64,000 nucleotides of DNA, taken from NCBI RefSeq assembly GCF_001995175.1, contig NZ_MUKN01000001.1, positions 62,001-126,000 of the forward strand, in the 5' to 3' direction. Source of the DNA: Rathayibacter rhapontici. Its GTDB lineage: Bacteria; Actinomycetota; Actinomycetes; Actinomycetales; Microbacteriaceae. How positions within the stretch are numbered: position 1 is the first letter of the stretch; each line of letters starts with the position of its first letter. Under the pieces are notes generated by a model, which worked only from the letters and a program-made list of their open reading frames with translations, was not told the DNA's origin and ran no database searches. The position numbers and the translations under genes were made by a program. Shown in pieces: positions 1-9,858 of this stretch.

Positions 1-702
1 CGGTCGCGCCGCGACGATGATCATCTGGCCGGGGTGGAAGCCGTTGGTGAGGTCGTCGAGGTCGGCGAACCCCGTCGGCACTCCGGTGAAGGCGCCGTCC
101 TTGTGCGCGGCGGCCTCGATCTCGTCGATGGCGACGGTGACCGCGTCCGTCAGCGGGACGTAGTCCTCCGCCGCTTCGGATCCCGTGACGTTGTAGATCT
201 CGGCCTGGGCCGTGTTGACCAGGTCGAGGACCTCGCCCTCGCCCTGGTACCCCATCTGCGCGATGCGGGTGCCGGCCTCGACGAGGCGGCGCAGCAGCGC
301 GCGCTCGGCGACGATCGAGGCGTAGTAGCCGGCGTTGGCCGCCGTGGGCACCATCGCGGTCAGCGAGTGCAGGTAGTCGGCGCCGCCGGCGCGCTGCAGC
401 TCGCCCTGCTTGGTGAGCTCGTCGGTCACCGCGATGACGTCGGTCGGCTCGCCGTGCGAGTAGAGCTGCAGGATCGCGTCGAACACGATCTCGTGCTTCG
501 GGATGTAGAAGTCGGTGGCCTTGACGCTCTCGACGACGTCGGCGACCGCGTCCTTCGAGAGCAGCATGCCTCCGAGGGCCGACTGCTCGGCGAGCAGGTC
601 GTGCGGAGGGGTGCGCTCGTGGCGCGGGGAGTCGCCCCGGCCCTCGCCTCGACCCTCGCTCCGTCCGTCCGAGCCGGGAACCGCCAGGTGCGCGATCGTC
701 AT
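1..702 (-). CDS. dnaB: Replicative DNA helicase DnaB, N-terminal part (runs off the window)
   Basis: DnaB is the hexameric helicase that unwinds DNA ahead of the replisome. The 234 visible codons hold the whole N-terminal domain: after a poorly conserved lead, HDLLAEQSALGGMLLSKDAV (about residues 33-52), then the helical collar typical of the family. The linker into the RecA-like ATPase domain ends at GFHPGQMIIVAARP, just before the expected Walker A loop, which lies outside the window. The start is ATG at 702, chosen because AGGAGGAGG lies directly upstream and the family alignment begins just after it. The gene is in the same orientation as rplI, but 473 bp with a DnaA-box-like cluster separate them, so it probably has its own promoter. 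Confidence 0.95.
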   Translation of the reverse strand, partial: MTIAHLAVPGSDGRSEGRGEGRGDSPRHERTPPHDLLAEQSALGGMLLSKDAVADVVESVKATDFYIPKHEIVFDAILQLYSHGEPTDVIAVTDELTKQGELQRAGGADYLHSLTAMVPTAANAGYYASIVAERALLRRLVEAGTRIAQMGYQGEGEVLDLVNTAQAEIYNVTGSEAAEDYVPLTDAVTVAIDEIEAAAHKDGAFTGVPTGFADLDDLTNGFHPGQMIIVAARP

Positions 703-890
703 GCCTCCTCCTGTCGGGTGCCTCGCGGGAACGCGCGGACCGTCGGCCGAGCCGCGGTCGCGAGCGTCGGATCCGGTCTACCAGCGACCTCCGACAGGGT
801 CGGCGCCGGTGCTCCGGACGCCTCGTCCCGCTCCCCTCGCGGGGCGCTGCGCCACACTACGTACCGCTCGACACCGGGGTCAAACCGCCC

Positions 891-1102
891 TGTGGAGGAG
901 AGTGTGGACAACTTCGGGGAAACGCCGCGCTCCGTGTGAGCAACGTGTGGAGAACCCTGTGGAAACAGAAGCGGAACCGATCTTTTTTCCAGAGCCTGAC
1001 CAGGGCTTTCCCTCATTCCACAGGCGTGTGGGGAAAAGAGTCTCGAGACCACATTGAAGGTTGCCCGCGCGTTTGGGTGTATGTGGATGAAGCTGTGGAG
1101 AA
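891..1102. promoter_or_regulatory. Cluster of DnaA-box-like 9-mers upstream of dnaB
   Basis: The dnaB-rplI spacer (703-1175) holds no gene. Within about 210 bp it carries seven TGTGGNNNN 9-mers, all in the same orientation, at 891, 903, 946, 958, 1027, 1082 and 1094. The copy at 903-911 (TGTGGACAA) is the exact reverse complement of the actinobacterial DnaA box TTGTCCACA. Copies at 946 and 1094 (TGTGGAGAA) and 1027 (TGTGGGGAA) are near matches; the rest are more degenerate. The motif and its density are seen directly; DnaA binding is inferred. Confidence 0.6.
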
Positions 1103-1175
1103 CGGGACGACGAAGGGCGGTGCAGCAGGACCCGGGGATCCCGCCGCACCGCCCTTCGAGGCGTGTCTCGCGGCC

Positions 1176-1628
1176 TTACTTGGCCGCGACCACCTGGAGC
1201 TTCACGGTGGCCTGGATGTCGTCGCGCAGACGCACCACGGCCTCGTGCTCGCCGACCGTCTTGATCGCGTTCACGATCACGATCTTGCGCTTGTCGAGCT
1301 CGCCGAAGCCGGCCGACGCCACCGCGTTCGCGATGTCGCTCGTCTTCACCGAGCCGAACAGGCGGCCGTCGCGGCCCGCCTTGACGGTGAGCTTCACCCG
1401 GTTGGCCTCGAGGACCTGCTTGGTGTGCTGGGCCTCTTCGATCGTCTTGTGCTCGCGCGCGGCGCGGGCCGACTTGATCTGCTCGACCTGCTTCTCGCCG
1501 CCTCGGGTCCACGCGACGCCGAAGCCCTGCGGGATGAGGTAGTTGCGGGCGTAGCCGTTCTTGACGTCGACGACGTCACCGGCGGAGCCGAGACCGTCGA
1601 CCTCGTGGGTCAGGATGACCTTGGACAT
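1176..1628 (-). CDS. rplI: 50S ribosomal protein L9
   Basis: This is L9, a two-domain 23S rRNA-binding protein of the large subunit. Its 150 residues match the usual length. The N-terminal rRNA-binding domain is plain, with [20 protein letters not shown] (about residues 10-29) followed by YLIPQG. A long charged helix (about 41-75, rich in K/E/R) leads to the C-terminal domain containing [16 protein letters not shown]. It is the last gene of rpsF-ssb-rpsR-rplI and begins 8 bp after rpsR ends, so co-transcription is expected. Confidence 0.97.
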   Translation of the reverse strand: MSKVILTHEVDGLGSAGDVVDVKNGYARNYLIPQGFGVAWTRGGEKQVEQIKSARAAREHKTIEEAQHTKQVLEANRVKLTVKAGRDGRLFGSVKTSDIANAVASAGFGELDKRKIVIVNAIKTVGEHEAVVRLRDDIQATVKLQVVAAK

Positions 1629-1636
1629 ACCGTTAC

Positions 1637-1897
1637 CTACCTTCCGCTGCCGGCGTAGGGCAGGAGCGCCATCTCGCGGGCGTTCTTGACGGCACGGGCG
1701 ATGAGGCGCTGCTCCTGAACGGAGACGCCGGTGATACGACGGGCGCGGATCTTCCCGCGCTCCGAGATGAACTTGCGGAGGGTCGCGACATCCTTGTAGT
1801 CGATGACACCCACGCGGACCGACTTCGCGGGGGCCGCGTTCTTCGCGCCCTTGCCGCGGATCGGCTTGCGGCGGTCGCCGCTGCTCTTTCCAGCCAT
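1637..1897 (-). CDS. rpsR: 30S ribosomal protein S18
   Basis: This is S18, a small-subunit protein that forms a heterodimer with S6 on the central domain of 16S rRNA. It has 86 residues, with the conserved core [20 protein letters not shown] followed by RARRITGV and a basic C-terminus. There are no CXXC zinc-ribbon cysteines at the N-terminus, so it is the zinc-independent (C-minus) form. It is encoded between ssb and rplI in the standard S6-SSB-S18-L9 order, so S6 and S18 are made from the same mRNA. Confidence 0.97.
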   Translation of the reverse strand: MAGKSSGDRRKPIRGKGAKNAAPAKSVRVGVIDYKDVATLRKFISERGKIRARRITGVSVQEQRLIARAVKNAREMALLPYAGSGR

Positions 1898-1995
1898 AGT
1901 GGTTTCCTTAGATTCTGGTTCGCCCCCGCCCGCTGCCGCTCGTGCGGACTGCGGAGGAGGCGTGATTCAGGTGAGGTCGCGTCCGAGCCCGAGGC

Positions 1996-2580
1996 TCAGA
2001 ACGGCGTCTCGTCGTTGTAGCTGCCCGGCGTGCTCCAGACGTCGCCACCGGCGGGCGCGCTCGGCGCCCACGGCTCCTCGGCCTGGCCACCGCGGTTGCC
2101 TCCCGCGTTGCCGCCGGAGCCCCCCTGGTTGCCGCCGAAGCCGCCCTGACCGCCCTGGCTCCCGCCCTGACCGCCGCCGACCTGGCCGCGTCCACCGCCG
2201 CCGCCCGCGCCTCCACCGGAGGCACGCGTGACCTGAGCGGTCGCGTAGCGGAGCGAGGGACCGATCTCGTCGATCTCCAGCTCGATGCTGGTGCGCTTCT
2301 CGCCTTCCTTCGTCTCGTACGAGCGCTGCTTCAGGCGGCCGGTCGCGATGACGCGGCTCCCCTTCGTCAGCGATCCCGCGACGTGCTCGGCGAACTCGCG
2401 CCAGACGGAGGCCCGGAGGAACAGCGCTTCGCCGTCCTTCCAGTCGTTCGCCTGACGGTCGAAGGTGCGCGGAGTGGAGGCGATGGTGAAGTTCGCGACC
2501 GCGAGCCCGTTCTGCGTGTAGCGCAGCTCGGGGTCGGAGGTGAGGTTCCCCACCACGGTGATGATCGTCTCGCCGGCCAT
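1996..2580 (-). CDS. ssb: Single-stranded DNA-binding protein
   Basis: SSB coats ssDNA at replication forks and recruits partner proteins. The 194-residue protein starts [20 protein letters not shown], the canonical OB-fold entry. The OB domain covers about residues 1-115. A Gly-rich linker with [19 protein letters not shown]-type repeats follows (about 125-165), and the protein ends in the acidic tip NDETPF that docks partner proteins. The start at 2580 is fixed by the family N-terminus; the same frame stays open further upstream through rpsF but is not coding there. It begins 5 bp after the rpsF stop. Confidence 0.97.
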   Translation of the reverse strand: MAGETIITVVGNLTSDPELRYTQNGLAVANFTIASTPRTFDRQANDWKDGEALFLRASVWREFAEHVAGSLTKGSRVIATGRLKQRSYETKEGEKRTSIELEIDEIGPSLRYATAQVTRASGGGAGGGGGRGQVGGGQGGSQGGQGGFGGNQGGSGGNAGGNRGGQAEEPWAPSAPAGGDVWSTPGSYNDETPF

Positions 2581-2585
2581 GAGCG

Positions 2586-2963
2586 CTACGCCTTGGGAGC
2601 GGCCGAGGCCTTGGCAGCCTTGCGGGCGGCCTTCTCGTCGGCGAGCTTCGCGGCGGCCGCGACCTGGGCGATGCCCTCTTCGGCCCGCAGCACCTTGGTG
2701 CGCATGACGGCCTCGGACAGCTTCAGCTGACGGTCGAGCTCGTTCGCAGCGGCGGAGGTCGACGTGAAGTCCACGACGGCGTAGATGCCCTCGGTCTTCT
2801 TGTTGATCTCGTACGCCAGACGACGGCGACCCCACACGTCCACCTTGTCGATGGATCCACCATCGGTGCGGATGACGTTGAGGAACTTGTCGAGACTCGG
2901 AGCGACGGTGCGCTCATCGATCTCGGGGTCCAGGATGACCATGATTTCGTACTGATGCGTCAC
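2586..2963 (-). CDS. rpsF: 30S ribosomal protein S6
   Basis: This is S6, partner of S18 in the 30S platform. The 125-residue protein reads [20 protein letters not shown] at the N-terminus with the ferredoxin-like fold continuing to about residue 97. An Ala/Lys-rich tail ([15 protein letters not shown]) of the kind common in actinobacterial S6 follows. The start is GTG at 2963; AGGAGG at 2971-2976 and the family N-terminus both support it. It is the first gene of the S6-SSB-S18-L9 operon. Confidence 0.96.
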   Translation of the reverse strand: MTHQYEIMVILDPEIDERTVAPSLDKFLNVIRTDGGSIDKVDVWGRRRLAYEINKKTEGIYAVVDFTSTSAAANELDRQLKLSEAVMRTKVLRAEEGIAQVAAAAKLADEKAARKAAKASAAPKA

Positions 2964-3142
2964 TAACCCACCTCCTTCGGACTGAACGGCCACGGTATTT
3001 CCGTGACAGGAGGGTATGTAGCATCTGCCCACTCCCGCGGACGCGAGTGCGTCTGGTCGTGGACAACCTGAACACCCTACCATCGCGGCCGTTCCCGCGG
3101 TCAGGAGATCCGTGCCCGTTCGGGCGGTGCAGCGCGGCGCGC

Positions 3143-4567
3143 TCAGCGCGCCGCCCACCACTCCTTCAGCCGCTGCGTCGCGACCTCCTCGCCCAGCGGG
3201 CCCTCCTCGAGCCGCAGCTCCAGGAGGAAGCGGTACGCCGCTCCGACCTCGGGCCCCGGCGGCAGGTCGAGGATCCGCATGATCGCGGTGCCGTCGAGGT
3301 CGGGTCGCTTGGAGGCGAGCTCCTCCTTCTCGGCGAGCTCCGCGATCCTGTGCTCGAGGTCGTCGTAGGCGTGCGCCAGCCGGTCGGCCTTCCGCTTGTT
3401 GCGCGTGGTCACGTCGGCGCGCGTGAGGATGTGCAGCCGTTCGAGCAGGGGCCCGGCGTCCGTCACGTAGCGGCGCACGGCGGAGTCGGTCCACGCGCCG
3501 TCCGTGTAGCCGAAGAACCGCAGGTGCAGCTCGATGAGGCGCGCGACCTCCTTGGTCGTCTGATTGTCGAACTTGAGCGAGCGCATCCGCTTGATCGCGA
3601 GTTTGGACCCGACCAGGTCGTGGTGGTGGAAGCTGACCGCTCCGCCGGGCTCGAGACGGCGCGTCGCGGGCTTGCCGATGTCGTGCAGCAGCGCGGCGAG
3701 GCGCAGCACGACGTCCGGGGTCGCCCCGGGGTTCCGCGACTGCTCGAGCGAGATCGCCTGCTCCAGCACGGTCAGGCTGTGCACGTAGACGTCCTTGTGG
3801 TGGTGGTGCTCGTCCTGCTCCAGGCGCAGGGCGGGCAGCTCCGGGAGGAAGTAACTGGCCAGACCGGTGTCGACGAGGAGCTCGAGGCCCGCACGCGGGG
3901 ACGCGGTCGAGAGCAGCTTCCGCAGCTCCTCCTGCACCCGCTCGGCCGAGACGTCGCGGATGCGCGGCGCGAGCTCGGCCATCGCCCACTCGACCTCCTC
4001 CGTGGTGCGGAACCCGAGCTGAGACGCGAAGCGCGCACCCCGCAGCATGCGGAGCGGGTCGTCGCCGAAGGACACCTCCGCGTCGGCGGGGGTCCGCAGG
4101 CGCCCGGCCAGCAGGTCCTCCACGCCGCCGGAGGGATCGACGAGGACGACCTCGGGGATCCGCAGCGCCATCGCGTTGACGGTGAAGTCGCGCCGCACGA
4201 GGTCGCCCTCGAGGGTGTCGCCGAACTCGACCTCCGGCTTCCTGCTCACCCCGTCGTAGCTGTCGCTGCGGTAGGTCGTGATCTCGACCGTCTCGCCGGC
4301 GAGGCGCGCGCCGATGGTGCCGAAGGCGCGCCCGATGTCCCAGTGCGCCTCGGCGATCGGGGCGACGATCCGCACGATGTCGTCGGGGCGGGCGGAGGTG
4401 GTGAAGTCGAGGTCGTGCACGCCGTGGCCGAGGAAGGCGTCGCGGACCGGGCCGCCGACCAGCGCGAGCTCGTGGCCCTCGGCGGCGAACGCCTCCGCCA
4501 GCCGGGCCACCGTGGGAGTGGCCGCCAGTGCGCGGAGGGTCTCGAGGGCCGCCTGGACGCTGTGCAT
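3143..4567 (-). CDS. cca: CCA tRNA nucleotidyltransferase (PcnB/CCA-adding family, HD domain)
   Basis: This enzyme adds or repairs the 3' CCA of tRNAs. The 474-residue product has the class II nucleotidyltransferase head: [11 protein letters not shown] near residue 34 (the GGxxRD motif) and the metal-binding DxD in VHDLDF shortly after, then [11 protein letters not shown] and the base-recognition region. A C-terminal HD domain carries [12 protein letters not shown] with HHHDLVG further on, the arrangement seen in actinobacterial members. The start ATG at 4567 was preferred over upstream in-frame starts because the family similarity begins here. The gene is divergent from the DUF6049-type gene at 4707, so the 139 bp between them must hold both promoters. 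Confidence 0.95.
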   Translation of the reverse strand: MHSVQAALETLRALAATPTVARLAEAFAAEGHELALVGGPVRDAFLGHGVHDLDFTTSARPDDIVRIVAPIAEAHWDIGRAFGTIGARLAGETVEITTYRSDSYDGVSRKPEVEFGDTLEGDLVRRDFTVNAMALRIPEVVLVDPSGGVEDLLAGRLRTPADAEVSFGDDPLRMLRGARFASQLGFRTTEEVEWAMAELAPRIRDVSAERVQEELRKLLSTASPRAGLELLVDTGLASYFLPELPALRLEQDEHHHHKDVYVHSLTVLEQAISLEQSRNPGATPDVVLRLAALLHDIGKPATRRLEPGGAVSFHHHDLVGSKLAIKRMRSLKFDNQTTKEVARLIELHLRFFGYTDGAWTDSAVRRYVTDAGPLLERLHILTRADVTTRNKRKADRLAHAYDDLEHRIAELAEKEELASKRPDLDGTAIMRILDLPPGPEVGAAYRFLLELRLEEGPLGEEVATQRLKEWWAAR

Positions 4568-4682
4568 TCGCACGAGTGTAGTCGCGGCGGGCGACGCGCT
4601 CAGGGGCGCTCGAGTGTCTAACCCCTCAGAACGGTTACAGGCCGTCCGGCGACCCCTCCGCCGCCCCCGTCGGGCCTGCACG

Positions 4683-4710
4683 TAGAATCACCCGCATGGA
4701 GGCCGAGTGA
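4683..4710 (+). promoter_or_regulatory. -10 hexamer and four-codon ORF overlapping the start of the DUF6049-type gene
   Basis: TAGAAT at 4683-4688 matches the actinobacterial -10 consensus. Seven bases later comes ATG (4696), opening ATG GAG GCC GAG TGA (4696-4710), whose stop overlaps the GTG start at 4707. The same bases contain the ribosome-binding GGAGG, so the mini-ORF may be incidental. No convincing -35 is visible. Confidence 0.4.
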
Positions 4711-6943
4711 GTTCGATGCATCGGCGCGGCCCCACCCTCTCGGATCGATCCCCGGTCCCGCAGCTGCTCCGCGCCGTCGGCGCGGCGGCCCTCGCGGTCG
4801 CGCTCGTCGGCGTCGCCCCGTCGGCCTTCGCCACCACTCCGACTCCGGCGCCGAGCACTCTGAGCTCGCCGTCGCCCGACGACCCGGCCGACGGCACCGT
4901 CACCGCGACGGTCGGCGCGGCGAACGACGGGATCCTGCTCGCGGGGCAGGACCTCCAGCTGTCGGTCTCGGTGCGCAACGGCACGACCGAGTCGATCGAG
5001 GGCGCCCGCGTCGAGGTGACGATCGACTCCGACACGCTCGATTCGCGCGAGGAGCTGGCCGAGTGGCTCGGGGGAGAGGACGACGACGCGGGCCTCCGGA
5101 TCGGTGACGGAGCGGACGTCCGCCTGCTCCCCTCGAGCTCCGCGCAGGTCTCGCTCACGATCCCCGCGGCCGCCGTGCCGTTCTCCGCCGACCCCGCCGC
5201 TCGTGGATCGCACGCGGTCGCCGTCACCGTGACCGGCCCGGGCGGCCCCGTCGCCACGGCACGCACGGCCGTGGAGCTGACCGACGGCGTCCCGTCCGAG
5301 CAGGAGACCGGCGTCTCCGTCCTCGTCCCGCTCACGGTGCCCGGCACCGGCGAGGGCCTGATCCCCGCCGAGACCCTGGCCGACTACACGGAGTCGACCG
5401 GCACGCTCTCCCGGCAGCTCGACTCCGTGCTCGGCCGCGCGGTCGCGATCGGAGTCGACCCGCGGATCCTCGCGTCCATCCGGATCCTCGGCGCCGCTGC
5501 TCCCGACTCGGCGACGGCCTGGCTCGAGCGCCTGGAGTCGGCGCCGAACGAGGTCTTCCCCCTGTCCTACGCGGATGCCGACGTCTCGGCGCAGGCGCAG
5601 TCGGGCCTCGCGACACTGCTCGGGCCGACGTCGTTCGAGTACGGCGTCGATCCCACCCGGTTCGCCGAGCCGGCCGTCACCGCCACTCCCGCCGCGCGCC
5701 CGAGCCGGTCCCCACCGAGCAGGCGGATCAGGCTCTGCCCGCCCGACCGACCGCGGAGTCGCTGCTCGCGTTCGACTGGTCGCCGACCGTCGGCGCGATC
5801 GCGTGGCCCGACGATCTGACCGTGCGCGCCGCGGATCTCGAGGTCTATGCCGCGAGCGGCATGAGCCGCACCGTCGTCGCCTCCGGCAATCTCACTCTGC
5901 CCGACGGCACCGCGACCCGGGCCGTCGTCGACGGCCACGACCTCGTCGTCAGCGACAGCGTCCTCTCCACGGCGCTCGACGACGCCGTCACGGCCGGCAC
6001 CGACTCGGAGTGGCGCGCCCGCATGACCGCTCTGACCGCTGATCTCGCGCAGGTGCAGCGCGAGGCCGAGGTGCCCGACGTCGTCCTCGCCCTGGAGCGC
6101 GGAGCGGCTGTCGACGGGGTCCGCCTCGCACAGACGCTCGACGCTCTCGACGCGCTCCCCTACGCGGAGGGGACCTCGCTCGCGTCCGCCCTCACGGTCC
6201 CTGCGACGGCGGACGCCGCCGTCGTCGACGCCCCGGAGTCCGAGCAGCGCCTCGAGACCGTCTCGACCCTCCTGGACACCGCCTCCCGCGTCGAGGGGTT
6301 CTCGGCCGTCCTCACCGACCCGCAGCTGCTGAGCGGCAAGCTGCGCAACGACCTGCTCGCCGTCCTGGCCGTGTCGTGGCGCGACGACGACGCCGCCTGG
6401 GCGGAGGCGGTCACCACGAGCCTCGAGAACGCCGACACCACTCTGGGTGGTGTCTCGATCGAGGCCACGAGCACGCTCAACCAGCTGTCCCGCGACTCCA
6501 GCATCCCGGTGTACGTGCGCAACGACCTCCCGTGGCCCGTCACCGTCGAGATCAGCGCCTCCACCTCCAACGCCGTCCTCGACATCGACGAGAGCTCGAT
6601 CGAGCCGACCGCCATCGACGCGCAGTCGCAGGGCCGCGTCCTCATCCCGGTCAAGGCACGGGTGGGCAGCGGCGAGACGACGCTCCGGATGCAGCTCACC
6701 GCGCTCGACGGCACGGTCATCGGCCTCCCCGCCCGCGTCAGCACCAACGTGCGCGCCGACTGGGAGACCGTCGGCACGCTCTCGTTCGGTCTGCTCCTCG
6801 TCGTCGTCTTCGGCGTCGGGATCCTCCGCAACATCCGCCGCCGTCGCCGCGGCGGAGCGGCACAGGAGCCGGACGAGGACCCCAACGCCCCCCTCGCGGT
6901 CCAGCCCGGACCGGACGATCGACGAACGGACCCGCGTGGCTAG
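4707..6943 (+). CDS. Secreted, membrane-anchored DUF6049-type protein upstream of murJ (frameshifted as sequenced)
   Basis: This is the large secreted protein that sits directly upstream of the lipid II flippase gene in Actinobacteria, as Rv3909 does beside Rv3910 in Mycobacterium tuberculosis. Function is not established. The N-terminus has a signal peptide (LLRAVGAAALAVALVGVAPS), the extracellular part is Thr/Ser/Asp-rich with a beta-sandwich look, and the C-terminus carries one TM segment (LSFGLLLVVVFGVGIL) followed by the basic stop RRRRR-type stretch. The reading frame breaks once, near 5690-5700: frame 1 is good to AEPAVTATP, and the continuation PEPVPTEQADQ and onward is in another frame. 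Re-adding one base restores about 745 codons. The start is GTG at 4707 behind GGAGG. The last codons overlap the murJ GTG start, so the pair is translationally coupled. Confidence 0.8.
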
Positions 6944-8546
6944 CTTCTCCCTCGGACGCGCGAGCGCCGTCCTCGCCTCCGGCACGATGGTCTCGCGCAT
7001 CCTCGGCTTCGTCATGTCCCTGGTCTTCACGCAGACCATCGGACTCACGGGTCAGGGCGCGGATGCGTTCACGGTCGCCAACGGCCTCCCGAACACGATC
7101 TACGCGATCCTCGCCGGCGGGGCGCTCAACGCCGTCCTGGTGCCGCAGATCGTCCGCGCGGGGCTGCAGGCCGACGGTGGCCGCAAGTACATCGACAAGC
7201 TGCTCACCCTGGCGCTGCTCGTCCTCGTGGCCGCTGCGGTCGTGGCGACGCTGGCCGCTCCGCTGCTCATCCAGCTCTCGGCGGGTCGGTACGGCCCCGA
7301 GCAGACGCGTCTGGCCGTCACGTTCGCCTACTGGTGCCTGCCGCAGGTGTTCTTCTACGGCCTGTACACGATCCTCGGCGAGGTGCTGAACGCCCGCGGC
7401 TCCTTCGGCCCGTTCACGTGGACGCCCGTCGTCAACAACGTCGTGACGATCGGCGGACTGATCGCGTTCCAGCAGCTGTTCGGCTCGGACGGCAAGGGAC
7501 TCCGGGACGCGACCGACTGGACGCCCGAGATGATCCTCGTGCTCGCGGGCTCGGCGACCCTCGGAGTCGCCCTCCAGGCGATCCTGCTCGTCTTCTTCTG
7601 GAAGCGCGTGGGCCTGCGCTACCGGCCCAGCTTCGGCTTCCGCGGGGTGGGGCTCAGCCGCGCCGGCAGGATCGCCGGCTGGACCTTCGCCACCCTGCTG
7701 CTGACGGTCGCGGTGGGCTTCCTCGAGAACACCGTCGTGAGCGGGGCATCGGGTGAGGACGCCTCGGCCACCGCGCTGCAGAAGGCATGGCTCGTCTTCA
7801 TGCTGCCGCACTCGATCGTCGCGGTCTCGATCGCGACGGCCTACTTCACCAAGATGAGCGGACACGCGTCCCGCGGCGAGATGACGGACTTCCGAGCCGA
7901 CATCTCCACCTCCATCCGCGTGGTCGGCCTGTTCCTCTTCTTCTCGGCCGCGGCGCTCGTGGTCTGCGCGACCTCCTTCGCCACGATCTTCTCCCCGGAC
8001 GATCCCGAGGCCGCTCTCCAGATGGCTCAGATCATCACCGCTCACGTGATCGTCCTCCCGCTCTTCTCGACGCTCGCGATCGTGCAGCGCGGTTTCTACG
8101 CCCTCAACGACGGCCGGACGCCGTTCTTCTACACGCTCGTGCAGACCGTCGTCATCGCCGTCGGCTGCCTGGTCGCCCTCGGGCTGCCGTCCGAGTTCAC
8201 GACGATCTTCGTCGCCGCCTCGATCTCGGTCGGAGTCGCCGTGCAGGCGTTCCTGGCCTGCTTCCTCCTGCGCCGCAAGCTCGGCGGCTGGGGCGGCACC
8301 CGGATCGTGTTCCGCTTCGCGCAGTTCGCGCTGGCCACGCTTCCGGCCATCGGCGCGGGCGTGCTGGTCATGTTCCTCCTCGCGCAGAACGACGGATTCC
8401 CCACCGCGGGCTGGCCGCAAGCGCTCGTCTCGATGGTGCTGAGCGGAGTCGCGATGGCTCTCGTCTACTTCGGTGTCCTCTGGGTCGCCCGGAACCCCGA
8501 GCTGCGGGCGATGGCCGCTCCGGTCCTGCGTCGCCTCGGCCGCTGA
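6936..8546 (+). CDS. murJ: Lipid II flippase MurJ
   Basis: MurJ moves the peptidoglycan precursor lipid II across the cytoplasmic membrane. This is a 536-residue integral membrane protein with about 14 predicted TM segments of the MOP exporter fold. It opens with ASGTMVSRILGFVMSLVFTQ and shows the family signature around QIVRAGLQ and the amphipathic region GRYGPEQTRLAVTFAYWCLP. Length is normal for the core flippase. It lacks the C-terminal pseudokinase and extracellular domain fused to MurJ in mycobacteria. The start is GTG at 6936, overlapping the end of the upstream DUF6049-type gene by 8 bp. Confidence 0.93.
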   Translation: MASFSLGRASAVLASGTMVSRILGFVMSLVFTQTIGLTGQGADAFTVANGLPNTIYAILAGGALNAVLVPQIVRAGLQADGGRKYIDKLLTLALLVLVAAAVVATLAAPLLIQLSAGRYGPEQTRLAVTFAYWCLPQVFFYGLYTILGEVLNARGSFGPFTWTPVVNNVVTIGGLIAFQQLFGSDGKGLRDATDWTPEMILVLAGSATLGVALQAILLVFFWKRVGLRYRPSFGFRGVGLSRAGRIAGWTFATLLLTVAVGFLENTVVSGASGEDASATALQKAWLVFMLPHSIVAVSIATAYFTKMSGHASRGEMTDFRADISTSIRVVGLFLFFSAAALVVCATSFATIFSPDDPEAALQMAQIITAHVIVLPLFSTLAIVQRGFYALNDGRTPFFYTLVQTVVIAVGCLVALGLPSEFTTIFVAASISVGVAVQAFLACFLLRRKLGGWGGTRIVFRFAQFALATLPAIGAGVLVMFLLAQNDGFPTAGWPQALVSMVLSGVAMALVYFGVLWVARNPELRAMAAPVLRRLGR

Positions 8547-8655
8547 CCGGAATCGGGCCGTCCAGGAGAACAACCTGGTCAGCGGCGAGATCCACCGCTG
8601 GTCTCCGAATCGCTCGTCCAGACCCTGACCGCGGGCCGAGCGCCCGGATCGGCGC

Positions 8656-8681
8656 GGAATAGCGCCCGCCTAGGATGTGTT
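8656..8681 (+). promoter_or_regulatory. SigR/SigH-type promoter of trxBA
   Basis: GGAAT at 8656-8660 and GTT at 8679-8681 are separated by exactly 18 bases. This matches the SigR consensus GGAAT-N18-GTT known from Streptomyces, where trxBA is a classic SigR target. It lies about 130 bp upstream of the trxB start, within the 266-bp murJ-trxB spacer. The sigma factor itself is not in the window. Confidence 0.75.
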
Positions 8682-8812
8682 GTAGCCCGTGGAGCCGGGG
8701 AACGACCGAGCGACCGGATCCGGGCTCCGCACGATTGTTCAGCACCACGACAGCGCCCCTCCGGCGCCGTCTCCGACCAGCATCCGCTCAGCACAGACCT
8801 CGAGGAGTTGCC

Positions 8813-9805
8813 GTGCGCGACATCGTCATCATCGGATCCGGCCCCGCCGGCTGGACCGCCGCCATCTACGCGGCGCGCGCCGACCTGAAGCCGATCGTGG
8901 TCGCCTCCTCGGTCGAGATCGGCGGCGACCTGATGAACACCACCGAGGTCGAGAACTTCCCCGGGTTCCCGAACGGCGTCCTCGGGCCCGAGCTCATGGC
9001 CTCCATGCAGGCCCAGGCCGAGCGCTTCGGAGCGACGACCTACTACGACGACGTCACCTCCCTCGACCTCGAGGGCGAGACCAAGACCGTCCACCTCGGT
9101 TCGGGCGAGAGCATCGAGGCGAAGACCGTGGTCGTGGCGACCGGCTCCGCGTACCGCAAGCTCGGCCTGCACGACGAGGAGCGCCTGTCGGGACACGGTG
9201 TCTCATGGTGCGCGACCTGCGACGGCTTCTTCTTCAAGGGCAAGACGATCGCCGTCGTCGGCGGTGGAGACTCCGCGATGGAGGAGGCGACCTTCCTCAC
9301 CAAGTTCGCCGAGAAGGTCTACGTCATCCACCGCAAGGACACGCTCCGCGCCTCCAAGGTCATGCAGAAGCGCGCGCACGACAACGAGAAGATCGAGTTC
9401 GTGTGGAGCTCCGAGGTCGTCGGCATCCGCGGTGAGAACCACGTCACCGGAGTGAAGCTGCGCGACACGGTCGACGGCACCGAGAGCGCCCTCGACATCG
9501 ACGGTCTCTTCATCGCGATCGGCAACGACCCGCGGACGCACGTCGTCCACGGCAAGCTCGACCTGACGACCGACGGCACCATCTCGGTGGTCGGCCGCTC
9601 CTCCCAGACCTCCGTTCCCGGCGTCTTCGCCGCGGGCGACGTGATCGACCCGACCTACCGTCAGGCCGTCACCGCCGCCGCATCCGGAACGGTCGCAGCC
9701 CTCGACGCGGAGCACTACCTCGCTGCGCTCGCCGATGGCACCGCCCACACCGAGGGGGCACCGCAGGTGGCCGCCTCTGTCGAGGCCGAACTCATCACCC
9801 GCTGA
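8813..9805 (+). CDS. trxB: Thioredoxin-disulfide reductase
   Basis: This NADPH-dependent flavoenzyme reduces thioredoxin. The 330-residue protein starts MRDIVIIGSGPAGWTAAIYA, giving the FAD-binding GxGxxG. The redox-active pair is WCATCDG near residue 135, and the NADPH-binding GGGDSAMEEATFLT follows. The C-terminal FAD motif is GVFAAGDVIDPTYRQAV. The start is GTG at 8813 with GAGGAG just upstream; an in-frame extension upstream lacks family similarity. trxA begins 53 bp downstream and both probably share the SigR-type promoter at 8656. Confidence 0.97.
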   Translation: MRDIVIIGSGPAGWTAAIYAARADLKPIVVASSVEIGGDLMNTTEVENFPGFPNGVLGPELMASMQAQAERFGATTYYDDVTSLDLEGETKTVHLGSGESIEAKTVVVATGSAYRKLGLHDEERLSGHGVSWCATCDGFFFKGKTIAVVGGGDSAMEEATFLTKFAEKVYVIHRKDTLRASKVMQKRAHDNEKIEFVWSSEVVGIRGENHVTGVKLRDTVDGTESALDIDGLFIAIGNDPRTHVVHGKLDLTTDGTISVVGRSSQTSVPGVFAAGDVIDPTYRQAVTAAASGTVAALDAEHYLAALADGTAHTEGAPQVAASVEAELITR

Positions 9806-9858
9806 CCCCCCGGTCATCACCAGTGGAACCGGTTCGACCGGTTCGCGAAGGAGAAACT

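Noticed and set aside
34-939. Long plus-strand open frame opposite dnaB and beyond
   Set aside because: Its sequence is the Arg/Val/Gly/Asp-rich pattern of an antisense frame to a high-GC gene; the minus strand encodes a clear DnaB N-terminus.
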